Assembly (NCBI RefSeq): GCF_022513635.1
Contig: NZ_JAKWBL010000002.1
Location: forward strand, 310,001-374,000
Direction of reading: 5' to 3'
Origin: Paraniabella ginsengisoli
GTDB lineage: Bacteria > Bacteroidota > Bacteroidia > Chitinophagales > Chitinophagaceae
DNA length: 64,000 nucleotides
The position numbers and the translations under genes were made by a program. The notes below the pieces were generated by a model. The model was given only the letters and a program-made list of their open reading frames with translations, did not search any database and had not been told where the DNA came from. Positions 20,646-32,024 of this stretch are shown piece by piece (within the stretch, counting starts at the first letter, position 1; each line of letters starts with the position of its first letter).

Positions 20646-23034
20646 TCATTCTTTCATCATCTCTAATAAAACAGCAGCAACTTCTTCTGCATTGGGTTTG
20701 CTAAAATAATCACCGTCGCTTCCATAAGCAGGCCTGTGATCTTTTGCAGTAATAGTACGTGGCGATACATCTAAATATTTATAACCGCCCTGCTCTTCCA
20801 TTACTTTGTTGAACATATAACCCGCTGCTCCACCCGGAACATCTTCATCAACAAAAACAATACGGTTTGTTTTTTTCAGCGACTCAAGTATCATGTGGTT
20901 TCTATCAAAAGGTAGTAGGGTTTGTACATCAATAAGCTCACAGCTAATTCCTAATGGTTCTACCAATTTCATGGCCTGTTGCACAATTCTTATAGTTGAG
21001 CCATAACTTACAATCGTGATATCAGATCCTTCTTTTAATATTTCAGGGATACCTAACGGAACTGTTAGCTCATTCAAATTATCGGGTAGTTTTTCTTTTA
21101 GACGATAACCGTTAAGACTTTCCACCACAATCGCCGGGTCATTACTTTTGAGCAGTGTATTGTACATGCCTGCAGCCTGTACAAAATTTCTGGGAACGCA
21201 AACATGCATGCCACGAACTGCGTTAATGATCATACCCATTGGAGAACCGCTATGCCAGATGCCTTCAAGCCGATGGCCTCTGGTTCTCACAATCAGCGGA
21301 CAACTTTGTTTTCCGGCACTCCTATAAAACAAAGAAGCTACATCATCAGTAAGTGGTTGCAAGCCATAAATCAAATAATCGAGATATTGTATTTCAGCGA
21401 TGGGCCTTAATCCGCGTAGCGCCAAACCAATACCTTTTCCCATGATCGTCAGTTCGCGAATTCCTGTATCGAATATTTTTTACTACCGTATTTTTTTGTA
21501 AACCAGCAAAACCCTGGTTTACATCGCCTATCTGTCCGAGGTCTTCGCCAAAAGCTATTACTTTAGAATTAGTTGCGAAGACACCATCAAAATATTTATT
21601 GATGATCTGATAGCCATTAAGACTGGGCGAGGTGTCGGTTATAACAGGTGCAATGGCTTCAACATTTAAAGCACTTTTTGGGCCGTCATCATATAAGTAC
21701 GTATTGTAAATGGTAGCACCATCTTTTTTAAGTTCGGTATAATAATCGGTAGCTTCGGAAGTAGCTTTATCACCACACAGAAGCAAAGATTTATATACAC
21801 TTTGTAAACTGTTTTTGCGTACTGGTTCTCTTAATGATCTGAGGTCTTTTGAGATCTTCCTTAATTCATCTTCATGCTCGGGATTATCGGGTATCAGCGC
21901 TTCAATGATTTCGCTGCTTTTTTGTGTTAATTCTTTTAGCGGAGCTTGGTATTCTTTCCAGGCTCTATCCTTTGCCTCTTTCACATTTTGCCTGGCATCC
22001 TGTTCTATCTTTTTAAGTAAAGATTCATCTGCAAGGGCATTTTCCAATATCCAGGATTTCATTTTTTTGAGACAATCCCTTTCCTTTTCCCATACCAGTC
22101 TTTCTTCACTTTTATATCTTTCGTGACTACCAGAGGTACTATGGCCTTGCGGTTGTGTTAATTCTTCAATATGAAAAATAACAGGTGTATGCGTTTCTCT
22201 CGCTAATTGCACACCTTCATCAAATATTTCCACCATGCTCATATAATCCCAACCTTTCAATGCAGCAATATAAAAGCCATTGGTGCCTTCTTCTTTTTCA
22301 AAGCCTTTTAATGCTTTTGATATAGATCCTTTTGTAGTTTGATACTCACGCGGAACAGAAATACCATATCCATCATCCCAAACAAAAATTACCAGCGGTA
22401 CCTGCAACACGCCTGCTGCATTTACTGCTTCCCAAAAATGGCCTTCACTGGTAGAAGCATCACCAATGGTACAAAAGCAAACTTCATTGCCATTGTCGGA
22501 TAAGTTTTTGAACTGTTTGAGGTCATCCACTTCTCTGAAAAGCTTGGATGCAAGAGCAATTCCTACCGATCTTGGCATTTGTGAAGCCGTCGAAGACATG
22601 TCCGTACATGTATTCTTTATTTCAACAAGATTGGCCCATTCACCATTTTCTTCAGTGTTACGGCTGGTGTAATGGCAATTCATTTGCCGGCCTGCGCTAA
22701 AGGGTTCTCTTTCAGCATTAGGATCAGCATATAGTTGTGCGAAATATTGTTGCGGAGTCGATTCTCCCATTGCAAACATCATCGTCTGGTCGCGGTAATA
22801 ACCGCTTCTCCAATCGCCTGGTTTAAAGAATTTGGCTGCGGCTACCTGGGCTACTTCTTTACCATCTCCAAAAATTCCGAATTTTGCTTTCCCTGTAAGT
22901 ACTTCTTTGCGGGATAAAAGGCTGGTTTCTCTGCTTAAACAGGCTATATAATAATCGTGCAGCACACCGTCTTTAAATTTCTCAAAAGACAGCATTTCAT
23001 TAGTTTCTGCAAGTCCGGAGTGTAATATATCCAT
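20646..23034 (-). CDS. Fused 2-oxoacid dehydrogenase E1 alpha/beta (frameshifted)
   Basis: About 797 residues, the thiamine-diphosphate E1 component of a branched-chain/pyruvate-type 2-oxoacid dehydrogenase with alpha and beta subunits in one chain, an arrangement usual in Bacteroidota. The alpha part has the TPP region GDASTSEGHFWEAVNAAG ending in WDDGYGISVP; the beta part has IAFGEDLGQIGDVNQGFAG and FVDEDVPGGAAGYMF. One A is missing near 21470 at a run preceding YGSK. The start at 23034 (MDILHSGLAE) is preferred over the upstream in-frame codon, which adds unconserved residues. No E2/E3 genes are nearby. Confidence 0.88.
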
Positions 23035-23333
23035 TCGACAAAAATAGGTAGATGCGTTTATATGTGAATATAACGAATTAATAAGCATTTTAGTATGGGT
23101 CTTATGTCGATAAAATCTAAATCATTATCTGTATCACAGTACTTTAAAAGCTTTCATAGTAAATCGTATTTATGCAACTTTTTCAGATATTATTTCATCC
23201 GTATAGCGTAATATCTTTTTTTCCTAAATAAAGATTAAGCATGTATATAAATGAATACAAAATTTAGCATATTTTATTTCATCTTTTTAAATACTTTTGT
23301 AATTCTATTTTGATTAATGGTAAATTTTTAGTT
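23035..23333. other. Divergent intergenic region
   Basis: AT-rich spacer between the divergent E1 and DUF1573 genes; expected to hold both promoters. TACTTTTG at 23292-23299 on the plus strand fits the -7 consensus TAnnTTTG, 34 bases before the DUF1573 start; no good -33 partner is seen. Confidence 0.4.
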
Positions 23334-23746
23334 ATGAAGCAAATCAGCCTTATTCTTTCATTTTTTTCCTGCTTTCTGTTAATACAATTAATGCGCAAAC
23401 CGCTAATGTTAAGGCTTCAGCTTCATCAGCAGATGGTGCCATAACAATGGTTAAAGACAAGTATGATATTGGTAAAGTGCCTCAGGGGCAGCCTGTTACT
23501 TTTTACATGGAATTTGTAAATCAAACTAAGAAACCATTAGTTGTTAAAAGTGTAATGGCTGGTTGTGGTTGCACAGTTCCTGAAAAACCAAAAGAGCCGA
23601 TCATGCCTGGAAAAACCGGAAAGATAAAAGTTGCATATAGTGCGCCCAGCGCTGGTCCTGTAAATAAAGATGTAGAGATTTACCTGGCCGGATACAATGA
23701 GCCAAAAATCGTTTACTTTACCGGTGAAGTGGTTGCAAAAAAATAG
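23334..23746 (+). CDS. Exported DUF1573 protein (frameshifted in signal peptide)
   Basis: About 138 residues. Adding one T in the T run near 23365 joins MKQISLILSFF to LLSVNTINAQTANVKA, a normal signal peptide. The mature part, VKDKYDIGKVPQGQPVTFYM then VKSVMAGCGCTVPEKP, is the compact Ig-like DUF1573 domain with its GCGCT motif, abundant in Bacteroidota envelopes but of unknown function. Followed by a clear terminator, so probably transcribed alone. Confidence 0.85.
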
Positions 23747-23767
23747 TTACTTTTAAAATTATTTTTA

Positions 23768-23804
23768 AACCCCTTCAAGTCAAACTGGAGGGGTTCATTT
23801 TTTT
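23768..23804 (+). terminator. Rho-independent terminator after DUF1573 gene
   Basis: AACCCCT (23768-23774) pairs with AGGGGTT (23789-23795), followed by CATTTTTTT. Good GC stem and T tract. Confidence 0.75.
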
Positions 23805-23828
23805 ATAGATATTAAAACCTTTCAATAA

Positions 23829-25025
23829 ATGCTTACAGTATCACAACGAGGTGTTCAAATGCCCGCTTCTCCCATTAGAAAGCTGGTTCCTTTTGCAGAA
23901 GCTGCAAAAAAGAAGGGTGTTACCGTGCATCACCTGAATATTGGCCAACCCGATATTGAAACACCTCCGGCCATTATGGATGCTGTAAAAAATGTGGATA
24001 TGCCTGTGCTTGAATACAGCCACAGCGCTGGTAACGAAAGTTACAGGCGGCGCCTGTCTGAATATTATTCAAAAAAGGCTTTGCAGTAAATTATGATGAG
24101 ATCTTAATTACAACAGGAGGTAGCGAAGCCATATTATTTGCTTTTTTGCGTGCCTTGACGCTGGAGACGAAGTGATCATTCCGGAGCCATTATATGCTAA
24201 TTACATTGGCTTTGCATGCGAAGCCGGGGTGAATGTGATACCGATTCGATCTACCATTGAAAATGGTTTTATGCTGCCGCCGGTAAACGAGTTTGAAAAA
24301 GTAATAACCGCTAAAACTAAAGCTATTCTCATTTGTAGCCCCAATAATCCTACAGGTTATTTATATAGTAAAGAAGAGATGATAGCTTTGGGAGCTATTT
24401 GCAAAAAACATGGGCTTTATTTTTTAGCGATGAAGCTTATCGTGAATTTTGTTATAGTGGCGATGAACATACCAGTGTCATGCAGTTGCTTGGCATAGAA
24501 AACCATGCTATTCTTTTGGATACTATCAGCAAAAGATATAGCGCATGTGGCGCACGTATCGGAGCTTTGGTTACTAAAAACAAAGACGTATATAATTCTG
24601 TTTTGAAATTTGCCCAGGCGAGGCTTAGCCCTCCGGGCCTTGAGCAAATTTTGGGTGAAGCAGCCATTGATCTTCCTGATGATTTTTTTAATGAACCAAA
24701 GGCAGAGTATCTTTCCAGAAGAGATTTGCTTGTTAGCAGATTAAATCAAATGAATGATGTGTTTTGTCCCAATCCGGGCGGCGCATTTTACGCCATAGCA
24801 AAATTGCCAATTGACGATTCTGATAAATTCTGCCAATGGATGCTGGAAGAATTTACATTTAATAATCAAACCGCAATGTTTGCTCCCGCTACCGGCTTTT
24901 ATATTACACCTGGTTTAGGGCTTAACGAAATAAGGCTGGCTTATGTCATCAATAAAGAAGCTATAAATAATGCGATGGATTGCCTGGAAGAAGCGTTGAA
25001 AGTTTATCCCGGCAGAACTAATTAG
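23829..25025 (+). CDS. Class I PLP-dependent aminotransferase (frameshifted)
   Basis: About 399 residues. Aspartate-aminotransferase fold: HHLNIGQPDIETPPAIMDAV, ILICSPNNPTGYLYSKEEM, FSDEAYREFCY, and the PLP lysine in TISKRYSACGARIGA. The C-terminal GGAFYAIAKLP and LNEIRLAYVI are also standard. Missing single bases near 24085, 24152 and 24420 split the frame; each correction restores conserved family sequence (for example FLACLDAGDEVIIPEP). Substrate is not predictable beyond acidic/aromatic/branched amino acids. Its last eight bases overlap the convergent GNAT gene. Confidence 0.87.
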
Positions 25026-25599
25026 AGTGTTTGTGTAATATCTCTTTAACCAGATCCTGATCTAAATCAGGGAACAATATGGGAGTTTCGGGTACTTGCT
25101 GTGCTATAGCTTCGGTTAAGGTCAGTTCCCACCAACCAACATCACACCATTTGTCCAATTTGAAGCCGACATTTTTATAGGTAGCAAACCAGGTAAATCC
25201 CAGCCTTTCATGGAAGCCAACGCTTTCAGAATTGGGTATGGTAATTACAGCGTAGACCTTATAAATGCCTTGTGCTTTCAGCAATTCGAACAAAGCAGCA
25301 TACAGTTTTGAGGCAACTCCTCTCTTTTTATACTCCCTATCCACATAAACAGAACATTCCACTACCCACTGATAAGCAGTCCGTTCACGATATGCTGAAG
25401 CGTAAGCATATCCTATAATCTTGCCATTTTCTTCCATAACAAGCCATGGGTATTTTTCTGAATAATTGGTGATTCGTTTTTCAAATGTTTGTATATCAGG
25501 TAACTCTGTTTCAAAAGTTATATACCCTTGCTGTATGAATGGAGCGTAGATAGTACGTATTTGACTTGCAAATTGAGGATTTGCTATAGATAACTTCAT
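25018..25599 (-). CDS. GNAT acetyltransferase, phosphinothricin-acetyltransferase-like
   Basis: About 193 residues from the internal start MKLSIANPQ; an upstream in-frame codon would add 14 residues that do not look like the family. Contains ECSVYVDREYKKRGVASKLY, the acetyl-CoA-binding R/Q-x-x-G-x-A motif, and ESVGFHERLGFTWFATYKNVGFK, typical of the PAT/MnaT branch that N-acetylates small amines or amino acids such as phosphinothricin or methionine sulfoximine. Convergent with, and overlapping by eight bases, the aminotransferase. Confidence 0.83.
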   Translation of the reverse strand: MKLSIANPQFASQIRTIYAPFIQQGYITFETELPDIQTFEKRITNYSEKYPWLVMEENGKIIGYAYASAYRERTAYQWVVECSVYVDREYKKRGVASKLYAALFELLKAQGIYKVYAVITIPNSESVGFHERLGFTWFATYKNVGFKLDKWCDVGWWELTLTEAIAQQVPETPILFPDLDQDLVKEILHKHSN

Positions 25600-25739
25600 A
25601 TTATGAAAAAATATATTTGAAAATAAAATTCTATATTGCAATCAAAAATAACTTAAATTATATATTTTTGAATTTATAAAAGCCATATGTGATCATTTAT
25701 TAATTATTATCTATTTTTTTAATGTAAAACCTCTTTATT

Positions 25740-27057
25740 ATGCACATGACCAAAAAACTGGCTATTGTTCCTTTTCTACTGCTTGTGTTAATTACCATTC
25801 TAAGCCTTTTCATGGGCCACAATCCTGTGGCAAGCCCAACAGACCCTAACGTTGATACCGGAGATACCGCATGGATGCTTACATCTGCCGCCCTTGTATT
25901 AATAATGACTCCCGGTTTGGCCTTCTTTTATGGGGGAATGGTGAAAAAGAAAAATGTAATATCCACAATGTTACAAAGTTTTATTTGCATGGCCATTGTA
26001 TCAATTATTTGGGTAGTTTTTGGGTTTGGTCTAGCTTTCGGAGATGATATTGGGGGGTTATTGGTAATCCATCAACATTCATATTCATGAATGGAGTATT
26101 AGATGGTAAACCCTGGTCGCTGGCACCTACTGTACCTTTAGCAGTATTTGCCTTTTTCAATTGAAATTTGCTATTATTACTCCGGCTCTTGTTACTGGTG
26201 CTTTTTCTGAGCGGGTTCGTTTTACTTCTTATATTCTTTTTATTTGTTTATTCTTTGTACTTATCTATGCGCCTTTGGCGCACATGACATGGCACCCTGA
26301 TGGCTTCTTATTAAAATTGGGTGTATTGGATTTTGCTGGAGGAACAGTAGTTCACATGAGTGCGGGTGTTGCTGCGCTTGCAAGTGCCATTTACCTGAGA
26401 AAAAGAACTGATCAGGAAATGAAACCAGCTCGTATCACTTACGTTTTATTAGGAACAGGGTTACTTTGGTTCGGATGGTTCGGTTTCAACGGCGGTTCGG
26501 CGATGGGTGCTAATAACCTGGCTGCAATAGCCTTGGGTACCACTGCGGTTGCCTCCGGAGCTGCTGCGTTTTCCTGGATTATTTTTGACGCATTAAGAGG
26601 TAAAAAACCGTCTGCCATGGGAACCAGCATCGGTGCTGTTGTTGGCTTGGTAGCGATTACACCAGCTGCAGGTTTTGTAAGCCTGGCTCATGCCTTGGTA
26701 ATCGGCGTTGTAGCAGCAATAGTTAGTAACCTGATGGTAGAGTGGAGAACACGAACAAGCATTGACGATACTTTAGATGTATTCCCTTGCCACGGTGTTG
26801 GAGGTTTGGTTGGTATGATCCTTACCGGTGTATTTGCAAGCCCTGGTATTAATTCGGCAGTTGTGGATAAAGGTCTTTTCTTTGGCGAAACCAAATTATT
26901 CACTACACATATTTTAGTTGCAATTTGTGTATTGGTAGCCGTATTCATCATGACAATGATCATTTTGAAAATAACAGACCTAATCACTCCTTTGAGAGTT
27001 AGTGAAGAAGAAGAAGCTGAAGGTTTAGACATAAGCCAGTTAGGAGAAAGTTTATAA
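25740..27057 (+). CDS. amt: Ammonium transporter Amt (frameshifted)
   Basis: About 440 residues. Inner-membrane ammonium channel: DTGDTAWMLTSAALVLIMTPGLAFFYGGMV opens the Amt fold (quoted in part), with FGWFGFNGGSA, HMSAGVAALA and DVFPCHGVGGLVGMI, which include the twin-His pore region and the Phe gate segment. Missing bases near 26058 and 26157 split three frames; restored text reads IGGFIGNPSTFIFMNGVLDG and AFFQLKFAIITPAL. No glnK/PII gene is adjacent. Followed by a strong terminator. Confidence 0.9.
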
Positions 27058-27084
27058 AAAACCTTAAATATTCTATTTCTTTGA

Positions 27085-27118
27085 AAAGTGCAAGCCAATT
27101 ACGGTTTGCACTTTTTAT
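27085..27118 (+). terminator. Rho-independent terminator after amt
   Basis: AAAGTGCAAGCC (27085-27096) pairs with GGTTTGCACTTT (27103-27114) around AATTAC, followed by TTATTTT. Twelve-base stem with one G-T pair. Confidence 0.8.
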
Positions 27119-27180
27119 TTTCACTGCTTCAAACCTATGCTTTCGATTTATTTTTTTATTTTTCAGAAAAATTGATGCTA

Positions 27181-30100
27181 ATGAAGAAATGGCTCTCTGT
27201 CTTGTGCATATCAGCTTGCTATATGCAGTTACAAGCCCAGATAACTTATCCTGTCAACGGTATTTCAGATGAGCGTACAAAATATTATGCATTTACTAAC
27301 GCTACTATTGTTAAAGATGCAAACACTCAACTCAATAATGCAACGCTGGTAATTAAGGACGGTAAAATTATTTCTGTTGGAAATACTGCCGTTCCTAATG
27401 GAGCAGTAGTAGTGGATTGTAAAGGGCAAGCGATTTATCCATCCTTTATTGATATTTACAGCGATTATGGCATTCAGGTTCCGCAACGCAACGGAGGCGC
27501 AAGCTCGTTTTTTGGCCCGCAGCAGCTATCAACAAATACTAAAGGCCCTTTTAATTGGAACCAGGCTATAAAAAGTGAAATAAATGCTTATGAACTTTTT
27601 CTACTGATACAAAACAGGCTGAAACCCTGCGGGCGCAAGGCTTTGGCGCTGTTGTTACCCATCAAAAAGATGGAATTGCCCGTGGCACAGGTGTCGCAGT
27701 TGTTTTGTCTGATGATAAAGAAAACCTGAATGTATTAAAAGATAAAGCTGCTACCTTTTATTCTTTTAGCAAAGGCACATCAACGCAGTCATATCCAACC
27801 TCAATGATGGGAAGTGTGGCTTTGCTCAGGCAAACTTTTTTAGACGCTGAATGGTATGCTAAAAATAAACCGGCTAAAGAAGGAATAAATAAATCGCTGG
27901 AAGCATGGAATAACAACAATGCCCTTCCTCAGATTTTTGAAGCCGGTGATAAGTGGGGGATTTGAGGGCGGACAAAATTGGTGACGAATTTGGCATACAA
28001 TATATCATTAAAGGTGGCGACAACGAGTATCAGCGGATCAGGGAAATAGCCGAAACCAAAGCGGCCTATATTATTTCTTTGGATTTTCCGGAAACTCAAA
28101 ATATAGAAGATCCGATGGACGCCAGATTTGTTTCTGTAACTGACATGGCCCATTGGGAGTTTGCGCCGGGAAATGCAGCTGCTTTGGAAAAAGCGAACAT
28201 TCCTTTTGCAATTACAACCTCTGATCTTAAAGATCTGAAAACCTTCTGGCCTTCACTGCGCAAAGCTATTACTTATGGGCTAAGTAAGAAAGCCGCATTG
28301 GCTGCATTAACAACTACACCTGCTTCCCTTTTGAAAATTGATGATAAAGTAGGTTCTATAGAAGTAGGAAAAGTTGCTAATTTCCTGATCACTACAGGTG
28401 ATGTTTTTTCTGAAAATACAAGTATTGTTGAGAACTGGGTAAATGGCGAACGTTATGATGTAAAAGCGAAAGCCAGCAAAGAGCAGGCGGGCCAATATAA
28501 ACTGGTTATAACCGGTGCATCAGGAGTTTCAGAATATATCCTAGATGTTAAAAGCAATAGCCAGGCAAATCTTATTTCAAAAGATACACTCACAACCAAA
28601 TTCAAATCGGATGGCACTTTGGTTTCTATTAATTTTTCGCTGAAACCTGCTACCAAGGCGGTTTCTGCTAAAAAGGATTCTACATTCAGTGCTGCACAGG
28701 CCGGATCTTTGTATCGGTTAAGTGGTGTGGATTATGGAAAAAGCTGGCAGGGTGTTGGTGCAGATAATAATGGTCAACCCGTGACATGGGTTGCTACTTA
28801 TACAAAAGAATCTGTTATAAAAAAGATACAGCTGCGTCGAAATCTCAAAAGCCATTGGCTAAAATTAGTTATCCTTTTTCGCCTTATGGAAATGAAGTGT
28901 TGCCAAAGCAGGAAATCATCCTTATCAAAAATGCAACAGTATGGACCAATGAAAAAGAAGGAAGGCTTGAAGCCACGGATGTATTATTAAAGGAAGGTAA
29001 GATTGCACAAATTGGTAAAGGTATTAATGCAGCCGGAGCAAGAATTATAGACGGAAGTGGAAAATATTTGACACCTGGAATTGTAGATGAACATTCACAT
29101 ATTGCTGCATTTTCGATTAATGAAGGCGCTCAATCTGTTACATCTGAAGTGCGGATTGGCGATAATTTAAATCCAGATGATATTAATATTTACAGGCAGT
29201 TAAGCGGAGGTGTTACTACGTCGCATATTTTACATGGTTCTGCAAATACTATCGGCGGGCAAACACAGTTGATAAAACTCAGATGGGGCGCGGATGATGA
29301 AGGATTGAAGTTTAAAGGAGCTGATCCGTTTATCAAATTTGCATTAGGAGAAAATGTAAAAAGAACAGCCCAGCCGCAGGGAAATATCCGTTACCCCGAT
29401 ACGCGCATGGGCGTACAATCTGTACTTGCAGATGCTTTTCAAAGAGCGAAAGATTATGAAGCAAAAATCAAAGCCGGCGATAAAACGGTTCGAAGAGATC
29501 TGGAGTTGGATGCCCTGGTTGAAATCCTAAATGATAAACGTTTTATCACTTGTCACAGTTATATACAAAGTGAAATACTGGCGCTAATTGCAACTGCTGA
29601 TGAATATGGCTTTAAAGTAAATACTTTAACGCACATACTTGAAGGATATAAAGTAGCCGACGCCATTAAAAAGCACGGTTCTAATGTTTCTACTTTTTCC
29701 GACTGGTGGGCTTACAAAACAGAAGTGCAGGATGCAATCCCTTACAATGCAGCTATCATGCACAAAGTAGGTTTAAATGTTTGTATAAATAGTGACGATG
29801 CAGAAATGGCGCGGCGCTTAAATCAGGAAGCGGCTAAAGTGGTGAAGTATGGCGGCGTTAGCGAAGAAGATGCTTTTAAAATGGTTACGTTAAATCCTGC
29901 AAAAGCTTTACATATCGATAATAAAGTTGGAAGTATTAAAGTGGGTAAAGATGCTGACGTTGTTTTGTGGAATGAAAACCCTTTAAGTATTTATGCCAAA
30001 GCATTATACACTATTGTTGATGGCGCAGTATACTTTGACAGGGAAAAGGATTTGGAAAAAAGAAAACTCATAAGCGCCGAACGCAATCGCCTGGTACAAA

Positions 30101-30234
30101 AAATGCTCGCTGATGCCAAGTCTGGTACGCCTACAGTTCCGGCCAAGCCTACAGCACAGGTTATTTTGCATTGCGAAGATAACGAACAGCACACCGGAAT
30201 TTTGGAAGTCGATTCATATGAAGATAAACTGTAA
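27181..30234 (+). CDS. Exported tandem amidohydrolase-domain protein (frameshifted)
   Basis: About 1020 residues when joined. Signal peptide MKKWLSVLCISACYMQLQAQ. Two imidazolonepropionase-like amidohydrolase modules in tandem: module 1 (27240-28500) has the N-terminal beta-sandwich (NATLVIKDGKIISVGN) but reads SFIDIYSDYGI where the metal-binding HxH belongs. Module 2 (28900-30150) has TPGIVDEHSHIAAF with intact HxH, THILEGYK and CINSDDAEM with the catalytic Asp. Missing bases near 27600, 27955 and 28823, and at least one more, split the frame. Module 1 therefore looks catalytically lost, module 2 active. Periplasmic hydrolase of unknown substrate (possibly cyclic dipeptide or amide). Start taken at ATG 27181, just after the terminator. 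Confidence 0.8.
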
Positions 30235-30237
30235 ACC

Positions 30238-31537
30238 ATGTTAAAGAGAATTGTCATATTCATCATATTATTTTCTTTTAATTGCGTTTTACTGGCGCAG
30301 GATAATGTGTATCCTATGCCTCCGCAAAAAGGTAGCATCATAATTAAGAACGGTACTGTTTATACAGCTACAGGTTCGGTTATTAGCAACGGATCTGTCT
30401 TAATAAAGGATGGGAAAATTGCGCAGGTCGGCAATAATATAACAACTGATAATGACGCTACTATTGTTGATGCCACCGGCAAGAATGTATATCCCGGATT
30501 AATATTGTCGAGTACTGACTTAGGTCTTAGTGAAATTGGTAGCGGCGTTAGGGGGAGCAACGACTACTTTGAACTAGGTGCGTATAATCCATCAGTAAAA
30601 TCAATTGTGGCTTATAATACTGATTCAAAAGTAATTAATACACTTCGTGCTAATGGCATATTACTAGCTTGTGTTGTGCCGCAGGGACGTCTGCTTACTG
30701 GCTCCTCCTCTGTTGTGCAATTGGATGCATGGACCTGGCAGGATGCTATTTATAAATTGGATAATGGAATGCATTTAAATATACCTATGTTAATGCGCTC
30801 GCCAGGAAGATCAAGAAATCAGGATGCCAGCGCCGATCCCGTAAAAAATGGTATAAAAACAATTGAAGATGTAGAATCTTTTTTGCACAAGCACAAGCTT
30901 ACTTAAAACTTAATAAGAAAGAAAATACCAATCTGAAGTTTGAAGCCATGCGGCGTTGTTTGAGAAGAAGCAAAAATTATTCATTCATGCAGATGTTTCA
31001 AAACAAATATTGGTAGCAGTTGATTTTGCTAAAAAGTTTGATATTGATATTGTGTTAGTAGGTGGTTCAGATAGTTATTTAGTAGCCGACCTTCTAAAGC
31101 AAAATAATATACCTGTTATTCTGAATGCTTTGCATAGTTTGCCAACCATGCAAGACGATGATGTGGACCAGCCTTTTAAAACTCCAGCTATTTTACAAAA
31201 AGCAGGAGTTTTGTTTGCTATAAATGATAATTCCGATAATGCGAAATATCGAAATCTTGATTTCAATGCCGGTACTGCAGTCGCTTATGGACTTACAAAG
31301 GAACAGGCATTGGCCGCAATTACCATTAACCCTGCAAAAATACTGGGCATTGATCAGCAAACAGGTTCGATAGAAACGGGTAAAGATGCCAACATTATTA
31401 TTTGTGATGGTGATGTGCTCGACATGCGATCCAGCGTTGTTACTGACGCCTTTATTCAAGGAAGAAAAGTGAATCTGGATAATAAACAGAACCAGTTATA
31501 TGAGCGTTACAAACACCGATACGGTATAATGGACTAA
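30238..31537 (+). CDS. Exported amidohydrolase-like protein, degenerate active site (frameshifted)
   Basis: About 433 residues with signal peptide (IVIFIILFSFNCVLLAQ). The amidohydrolase beta-sandwich (NGSVLIKDGKIAQVGNNIT) and C-terminal DQQTGSIETGKDANIII are clear, but the metal-binding HxH region reads YPGLILSSTDLGL, so the first two metal ligands are missing. Missing bases near 30885 and 30950 break the frame. Lies four bases after the tandem amidohydrolase and probably shares its transcript; may form a complex with it as a non-catalytic partner. Confidence 0.78.
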
Positions 31538-31577
31538 CAAGTTTCATTGTACTTGAGAATTTCCTCCACTCACGGAT

Positions 31578-31856
31578 AGTCATTGCGAGCGTAGCGTAGT
31601 GATGCCGAATAATCTCCCGCACACACAGAATGTTTTCCATCGAACGAGTTTCATCCATTTACTTTGCTCCGGTCGTAATGACAAACACGCTGCAATCTTC
31701 ATTGCGAGCGTAACAAAGTGAAGTCGAGCGATCTCCTGCACACATATGTTTCTGGCGATCGAGATTCCTCCACTTCGCTTTGCTCCGGCCCGGAATGACG
31801 AACACGCTGCAATCGTCATTGCGAGCGCAACATAGTGAAGCCGAGCAATCTCTTTC
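31578..31856. repeat. Tandem ~118-bp intergenic repeat (about 2.3 units)
   Basis: CATTGCGAGCG begins at 31581, 31700 and 31817, spaced 119 and 117 bases, each followed by related text (GTGAAGYCGAGCRATCTCC) and, between copies, TTTGCTCCGG, AATGAC and ACACGCTGCAAT. Such CATTGCGAGCG units are common intergenic repeats in Bacteroidota genomes. No coding potential. Confidence 0.85.
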
Positions 31857-31976
31857 AAAATTTTAAAACAGGCTGACATCCTAATCGTTAATCGTCAGAC
31901 CTGAACGGTCAGGCGAGATACTCTTTAGACTGTGTTTGACTTTGATCAATAATTTACTCTCTTTAAATAAAAAGTT

Positions 31977-32009
31977 AAACAAATGTTTGATTAATTTAAA
32001 CGATTGTTT
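31977..32009. promoter_or_regulatory. TetR operator, inverted repeat
   Basis: Half-sites AAACAAATGTTT (31977-31988) and AAACGATTGTTT (31998-32009) form an imperfect inverted repeat just upstream of the tetR start codon, covering the -33 and reaching the -7 element. Typical geometry for autorepression by the adjacent TetR protein. Confidence 0.65.
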
Positions 32010-32016
32010 AATTTTG
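31986..32016 (+). promoter_or_regulatory. Promoter of the efflux operon
   Basis: TTTG (31986-31989), 19-base spacer, TAATTTTG (32009-32016): an exact match to the Bacteroidota -33/-7 pair. The expected transcription start falls within a few bases of the ATG at 32025, so the mRNA would be nearly leaderless. Confidence 0.75.
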
Positions 32017-32024
32017 TGTTTCAA

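Noticed and set aside
25620..25740. Riboswitch or strong promoter before amt
   Set aside because: TATTTTTG at 25663-25670 resembles a -7 element but has no -33 at the right distance, and no recognised riboswitch core was seen.
32004..32024. Upstream alternative start for TetR
   Set aside because: It lies inside the promoter -7 element, so it would be at or upstream of the transcription start; ATG 32025 fits the family N-terminus.
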